Shown in pieces: positions 15,151 through 19,245 of a stretch of DNA of 19,245 nt. Position numbers and translations under genes: made by a program. The notes under the pieces are model-generated. The model saw only the letters and a list, made by a program, of their open reading frames with translations. It ran no database searches and was not told the DNA's origin. The stretch covers positions 1-19,245 of the forward strand of contig USBZ01000036.1 in the NCBI GenBank assembly GCA_900553065.1. Direction: 5' to 3'. Position 1 is the stretch's first letter. Each line of letters starts with the position of its first letter. This DNA comes from an uncultured Desulfovibrio sp. GTDB taxonomy: Bacteria; Desulfobacterota; Desulfovibrionia; Desulfovibrionales; Desulfovibrionaceae.

Positions 15151-15364
15151 AAACGTCCGGGGCCGGCGGAGATTCCTCCGCATCGTCTGCAGGGCTTTTC
15201 CGGCAGGCAGGGCCTTTTTCGATCTCGTTCCGCACAGGCTCCCGTGAGCTTCCGCTGCGGAAATACGCTCGTTGATATTCCGTCTTCCGGTAAGCGCCGC
15301 AATGCGGCCATCCAGCCGGAAAAACGTTCATGAAAGATCCGGCCGAGCGGCCATCGAGGTTATC

Positions 15365-16978
15365 ATGCATATCATTCTTCTTCAGCACAACCCTACTCCC
15401 GGCGATTTCCGCGGCAACGCGCACAAGCTGGCCGACATGGCCAGAAAGGCTGCCGCAGCCTGTCCCGCAGCGCCGGGCGAACGCACGCTCTGCATCACTC
15501 CTGCCTACGCCCTGGCCGGCGTGCCGTGGGAAGATCTGAAGCACATCGGCGGATTCTACCGTCGCTGCCGTGATGCCGCCCATGAGCTTGCCGCCATGCT
15601 GAACGACGGACCGGACATGCTGATCTCCCTGACCGGTGCGGAAGTTCCTCTGTACGTTCTGCTCTCCGAAGGGCATCTCACCGCCCTTGCCAGACAGGCC
15701 AACGGCATCATCCGCATTCCGGGAGGCCCTGCCCTGTATCTGCCGGAAAGCGAACCCGCCTGGGCCCATCAGGAAGCGCAGGATCTGCTCAAGAATGCCC
15801 GGGCCGCCGCTTCCGTGGACGCCATTCTCTTCACCTCTCCCGAACTCTTCCTGCCCGAAACTCAGGAAAAGAGTGAAACGCACTGCTCCGCTCTGGCCGG
15901 ACTCTGGAAAATTCCCGTTCTGGCCGTGCATCAGTGCGGCTCCGCAGACGGTCTCGTCTACTCCGGCCGCAGCTTCGTCCTCGATGCCTCCGGTGAAATC
16001 GTCGCCAGAACCTCTTCCTTTGAAGAGGCCGCTCTCGCCGTTGAACTGAACAAGCGCACTGTCAGCGCGAAGGCCGTTTCTCTCAACGACGCAGACGCCC
16101 CCGAAACCATTCAGGCTGTTCCTGATCGTCTGGAGGCGCTGTTCCGGGCTGCCACGCTGGCCGTACGCGACTATGCCCGCAAATGCGGAATAAACGGCGT
16201 CGTGCTCGGCCTGTCCGGCGGCATGGACTCCGCGCTTGTCGCCTGCATCGCAGCTGAAGCCGTCGGTCCCGAAAACGTACTGGCCGTTCTCATGCCTTCC
16301 CGCTGGAGTTCCGACCACAGCGAAAACGATGCCGAGGCTCTGGCCGCCAATCTCGGTATCAGCACCGTCACGACGCGCATCACGCCTATCATGGATGCCT
16401 TCGACTCCGTGCTCGCCCCCATTCTCCAGAATCTGCCCTCCATGGAAAACGATCTCACAGCCGAAAACATTCAGCCCCGTATCCGCGGTACGCTGCTCAT
16501 GGCCTTTGCCAATCGTCTCGGCCGCATCGTGCTGGGTACCGGCAACAAGTCTGAAAACGCCGTAGGCTACTGCACGCTGTACGGCGATACCGTGGGTGCT
16601 CTCGAACCTCTGGGCGATCTGTACAAGACCGAAGTCTACAAGGTGGCCCGCTGGTACAACGATATGCGCGGCAGCGAGATTATTCCCGAACACATCTTTA
16701 CCAAGGCGCCTTCTGCAGAACTGCATCCGAATCAGGTGGATGAAGACAGCCTTCCGCCCTACGAAGTGCTTGATGCCATTCTCCGCGAACTTCTGGAAAA
16801 CGCCGCAAATCCCGAAACGCTGGTTGTTCCCGGCGTGTCCGACGATGTGGTGAAGAGCGTCGTCCGCCGTGTGGCCGCCGCCGAATTCAAGAGGCATCAG
16901 TGCGCACCCGCCGTCAAGCTCAGCTCCTGCTCGCTCGGCACGGACTGGAAGGTTCCCTGCGTGGCCAAGGCGCTGTAG
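15365..16978 (+). CDS. nadE: NAD+ synthetase with a degenerate N-terminal amidase domain
   Basis: NadE amidates nicotinate adenine dinucleotide to NAD+ using ATP. The 537-residue protein has the two-domain plan of glutamine-dependent NadE. The C-terminal synthetase domain (about 255-537) is intact: LSGGMDSALV (283-292), GTGNKSENAVGYCTLYGD (391-408), DLYKTEVYK. The N-terminal nitrilase-like domain is recognisable at its ends (LQHNPTPGDFRGNAHK at 6-21; DGLVYSGRSFVLDASG at 195-210), but its catalytic residues look lost: the usual Pro-Glu-Leu-Ala-Leu reads PAYAL (46-50), and no Cys-Glu-Asp-x-Trp is found. Ammonia is therefore the likely direct donor. The ATG at 15365 has GAGG about five bases upstream; the 31 in-frame residues before it do not match the family. 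A strong terminator follows. Confidence 0.95.
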   Translation: MHIILLQHNPTPGDFRGNAHKLADMARKAAAACPAAPGERTLCITPAYALAGVPWEDLKHIGGFYRRCRDAAHELAAMLNDGPDMLISLTGAEVPLYVLLSEGHLTALARQANGIIRIPGGPALYLPESEPAWAHQEAQDLLKNARAAASVDAILFTSPELFLPETQEKSETHCSALAGLWKIPVLAVHQCGSADGLVYSGRSFVLDASGEIVARTSSFEEAALAVELNKRTVSAKAVSLNDADAPETIQAVPDRLEALFRAATLAVRDYARKCGINGVVLGLSGGMDSALVACIAAEAVGPENVLAVLMPSRWSSDHSENDAEALAANLGISTVTTRITPIMDAFDSVLAPILQNLPSMENDLTAENIQPRIRGTLLMAFANRLGRIVLGTGNKSENAVGYCTLYGDTVGALEPLGDLYKTEVYKVARWYNDMRGSEIIPEHIFTKAPSAELHPNQVDEDSLPPYEVLDAILRELLENAANPETLVVPGVSDDVVKSVVRRVAAAEFKRHQCAPAVKLSSCSLGTDWKVPCVAKAL

Positions 16979-16998
16979 GCTGCATCTGAACAGTCATC

Positions 16999-17024
16999 AA
17001 AAGGAGGTCTCAGGACCTCCTTTT
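16999..17024 (+). terminator. Terminator after nadE
   Basis: A perfect 11-base stem AAAAGGAGGTC/GACCTCCTTTT with a 4-base loop and a continuing T-rich tail lies 20 bases past the nadE stop. Because the stem starts with four A, it could also work weakly on the minus strand. Confidence 0.9.
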
Positions 17025-17179
17025 CTTATACTCTCTCTCGGGAAATGCTATTTTCAGAGTACGCTCAGCTCGTCTGCTTCGCGTGCTGTCCAGAAACTCT
17101 TCCCATGGCAGGGTCCCTGAAGCCGTCATCAAGAATCTTCCGGTACCCGCAAGAGAAAATTCCTGCCATTCCTGACGCT

Positions 17180-17197
17180 ACGCACTACTTTGTGCGT
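17180..17197. promoter_or_regulatory. Inverted repeat overlapping the acyl-CoA ligase promoter
   Basis: ACGCAC and GTGCGT (17180-17185 and 17192-17197) form a perfect inverted repeat with a 6-base gap; the right half runs into the -35 box at 17196-17201. Its place suggests an operator that blocks or recruits RNA polymerase, but no regulator is identified. Confidence 0.35.
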
Positions 17198-17224
17198 GAC
17201 AGAACAGGCGTCCCTCGCTAGACT
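17196..17224 (+). promoter_or_regulatory. Sigma70-like promoter of the acyl-CoA ligase gene
   Basis: GTGACA (17196-17201), a 17-base spacer and TAGACT (17219-17224) give a start near 17231 and a leader of about 32 bases. The preceding nadE terminator makes a separate promoter necessary. Confidence 0.5.
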
Positions 17225-17262
17225 GTCGTTGTTTAATGTCATTCTAACCACGGATATGCTTC

Positions 17263-18972
17263 ATGAACGATTCCACTCCTGCATGGCTGCCCCACATTGC
17301 CGAGGGCGCGCCGGTGCACCTTGATCTTGTTCCCCGTTCCCTCCAGTCCTACCTGGACGAAGCTGCCGACCGTTTCGGCGACCACAAGGCCGTCATCTTC
17401 CAGAATCTCACGCTTACCTACCGCCAGCTCAAGGATAAGGCCGAAGCCTTCGCCGCCTCCCTGCGCGAGTGCGGTCTGAATACGGGAGACAGAGTGGCCA
17501 TCATGCTGCCCAATCTTCCGCAGACCATCATTGCATTCTGGGGTGCCCTCAAAGCCGGGGCCACGGTGGTCATGACCAATCCGCTTTACATGGAAAAGGA
17601 ACTGACCCACCACTTCAGCGATTCCACGCCGAAATTTCTCATCACGCTCGACCTGTTCTGGAACAAGATAGAACCGCTCCGTCCGCGCCTGGGCGTGCAG
17701 ACCTGCGTCGTCACCCGCATTGCCGATGCTCTGGCCTTCCCACTGAATCTGCTGCAGCCGCTTCAGGCCAAGCGGCAGGGACATCTGCCTGAGGTCAAAT
17801 TCGACAATCAGAGCGTCGTCGCGTGGAAAAACATGATCAAAACCTCCAGCCGCTACAGTGAAGAGCCGGAAGATCCGGCCCAGACTCTCGCGCTGCTGCA
17901 GTACACGGGCGGCACTACCGGCTTCTCCAAGGGCGCCATGCTCACCCACGGCAATCTGTCCGCCCAGATTCAGCAGCTGCTTGCCGTCATCCACTGCGAT
18001 GCCTCGAACTCCTCCCACAGTTTCCTCAGCATCATGCCCTTCTTCCATGTCTTCGGACTCATGGGCAATATCGTGCTCCCCACCGTGCTGGCCGCTTCCA
18101 CCATGCCGGTTCCCCGCTACTCTCCGCACGACGTGCTGGAACTCATCAAAAAGCATCGTCCTTCGTTCTTTGTCGGCGCGCCTTCGGTATACATCTCCCT
18201 CATGCAACAGAAGGACATCTCCCATTACGATCTGACATGCATCCAGCTCTGCATTTCCGGCTCCTCCCCCTTCCCGCAGGCCAGCCTCAAGCAGTTCCAG
18301 GATATCACGCATGCCAACATCACCGAAGGACTCGGTCTGACCGAAGCCTCTCCCGTGGTCATTGCCAATCCCGTGTACGGACTTCAGAAAATAGGCTCCA
18401 TCGGTGTGCCCATTCCTGAAACGGAAGTCCGCATCGTCGACATCGAAACCGGCAAAACGGAGCTTGGCGACAACGAATGCGGCGAGCTCATCATTCGTGG
18501 CCCGCAGGTCATGAAAGGTTACTGGAACCAGCCCGAAGAAACCGCCGCCACCATTGTGGACGGATGGCTGCACACCGGCGACATCGCCTACCGTGACAGC
18601 GACGGCTACTACTTCATCGTCGACCGCAAGAAGGATATGGCCATCGTCGGCGGCTACAACGTCTTCCCGCGCGAAATCGACGAAGTCCTGCACGAGTACC
18701 CCAAAATCAAGGAAGCCGTGTCTCTCAGCGTGCCTCACAAGGCCAGAGGCGAAACCCTCAAGGCCTACATCGTGCCCAAGGAAGGCGAAAAAATCACCGT
18801 TTCGGAACTGGCCGCGTTCTGCAGAACCAAGCTGGCGTCGTACAAGGTGCCCCGCGTCTTCGAATTCCGCGATGAACTTCCCAAGTCTCTCGTGGGCAAG
18901 GTGCTGCGCCGCGCCCTCCGCGAAGAAGAGGAAAAGAAGCAGCGCGAAGAAGAGGAACGGAATAATTCCTAA
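17263..18972 (+). CDS. Long-chain fatty-acid-CoA ligase (FadD-like, AMP-binding)
   Basis: The enzyme activates a fatty acid with ATP to an acyl-adenylate and then forms the CoA thioester. The 569-residue protein matches FadD in length and order: a substrate-side N-terminal domain, the P-loop YTGGTTGFSKGAMLTH (214-229), EGLGLTEASP (355-364), HTGD (437-440), the hinge DRKKD (454-458) with GGYNVFPREIDEV, and the catalytic lysine region PKSLVGK with Lys546. The last 20 residues are a highly charged Glu/Lys/Arg tail. Chain-length preference cannot be read from sequence; a long-chain role is inferred from likeness to FadD, and other acyl or aryl acids remain possible. The ATG has no strong ribosome site (only GGA about ten bases upstream), so translation may be weak. 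No beta-oxidation genes are beside it; phospholipid recycling is an alternative use. Confidence 0.93.
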   Translation: MNDSTPAWLPHIAEGAPVHLDLVPRSLQSYLDEAADRFGDHKAVIFQNLTLTYRQLKDKAEAFAASLRECGLNTGDRVAIMLPNLPQTIIAFWGALKAGATVVMTNPLYMEKELTHHFSDSTPKFLITLDLFWNKIEPLRPRLGVQTCVVTRIADALAFPLNLLQPLQAKRQGHLPEVKFDNQSVVAWKNMIKTSSRYSEEPEDPAQTLALLQYTGGTTGFSKGAMLTHGNLSAQIQQLLAVIHCDASNSSHSFLSIMPFFHVFGLMGNIVLPTVLAASTMPVPRYSPHDVLELIKKHRPSFFVGAPSVYISLMQQKDISHYDLTCIQLCISGSSPFPQASLKQFQDITHANITEGLGLTEASPVVIANPVYGLQKIGSIGVPIPETEVRIVDIETGKTELGDNECGELIIRGPQVMKGYWNQPEETAATIVDGWLHTGDIAYRDSDGYYFIVDRKKDMAIVGGYNVFPREIDEVLHEYPKIKEAVSLSVPHKARGETLKAYIVPKEGEKITVSELAAFCRTKLASYKVPRVFEFRDELPKSLVGKVLRRALREEEEKKQREEEERNNS

Positions 18973-18978
18973 TGGCTC

Positions 18979-19017
18979 ATCCGCTGCGGAAAGCAGGTAA
19001 GACATTCCGCAGCGGAT
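18979..19017 (+). terminator. Hairpin after the acyl-CoA ligase gene
   Basis: A perfect 13-base inverted repeat (18979-18991 with 19005-19017) with a 13-base loop starts 6 bases past the stop. It has no T-run afterwards, so it may stabilise the 3' end or help a Rho-dependent stop rather than act as a classic terminator. From 19018 to 19147 I see no gene. Confidence 0.45.
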
Positions 19018-19147
19018 CTTGCCGGGCTGACGGCGAGCCTCCCATCTGCGGCATCCCGGGCGAAGCCATCTCAATCAGTTCAGCCCCCACGGCAAAGAAT
19101 GAATGACGAAGATCAACATAAAAATTGTCATTATGGCATTTTTTCTG

Positions 19148-19176
19148 TTGACACATCCGGGGGAATCACCTATAAA
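19148..19176 (+). promoter_or_regulatory. Near-consensus sigma70 promoter of tRNA-Gly
   Basis: TTGACA (19148-19153), 17 bases, TATAAA (19171-19176): eleven of twelve consensus positions at ideal spacing. AT-rich sequence directly upstream (about 19119-19146) resembles an UP element, as expected for a strongly expressed stable RNA. Confidence 0.88.
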
Positions 19177-19186
19177 TCTCTTCACG

Positions 19187-19245
<59 letters not shown>

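Noticed and set aside
15151..15364. Possible terminator after dapB
   Set aside because: Only a 6-base hairpin (15166-15171 with 15176-15181) without a T-run was found; the T-run at 15210-15215 has no matching stem, so I do not call a terminator. No convincing nadE promoter was seen either.
15032..16897. A 621-residue open frame on the minus strand opposite dapB and nadE
   Set aside because: It is antisense to two conserved genes, crosses their boundary and has no family likeness.
17239..19074. A 611-residue open frame on the minus strand opposite the acyl-CoA ligase gene
   Set aside because: Same explanation: a shadow of the conserved coding strand with no recognisable domain.

Overview
This window is a GC-rich stretch of bacterial core genome. 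Gene content and order point to a deltaproteobacterial sulfate reducer or relative, most likely Desulfovibrionaceae. The main reason is the trio precorrin-2 dehydrogenase / HemX-like membrane protein / hemA, which I recall as DVU1463-DVU1461 in Desulfovibrio vulgaris. The pta-ackA acetate pathway and the rpmE / DUF1385 / prfA neighbourhood fit. The lineage call is an inference, not a search result. I see no phage, insertion sequence, CRISPR array or defence island.

Left part (1-7826) is read on the minus strand. From right to left it holds rpmE (ribosomal protein L31) with its own strong terminator; a DUF1385 membrane protein, prfA and clpS, tightly packed and ended by a terminator just after clpS; then a new unit with its own sigma70-like promoter holding clpA, aat and an OsmC-family gene, ended by a terminator at 1262-1289; and last a monocistronic secreted beta-propeller-like protein of unknown function. 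ClpS, ClpA and Aat are the adaptor, unfoldase and N-terminal leucyl/phenylalanyl transferase of the bacterial N-degron pathway. Here aat is broken by a frameshift that one added base would repair.

Right part (8040-19245) is read on the plus strand. A tetrapyrrole cluster (precorrin-2 dehydrogenase-like, HemX/CcsA-like, hemA) is followed by a 513-base intergenic region with a perfect 14-base palindrome and a sigma70-like promoter. Then come pta-ackA (overlapping stop and start), dapB, nadE, a long-chain acyl-CoA ligase, and the 5' part of a tRNA-Gly(GCC) gene behind a near-consensus promoter; the window ends inside the tRNA.

The most interesting points are departures within familiar enzymes. 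NadE carries an N-terminal glutaminase-like domain that appears to have lost its catalytic residues. Pta is 511 residues long, with a shortened N-terminal domain and no room for the DRTGG domain. The precorrin-2 dehydrogenase lacks the conserved Asp after its Asn-Val motif. The rest looks like ordinary housekeeping sequence, and I did not find a new multi-gene system.
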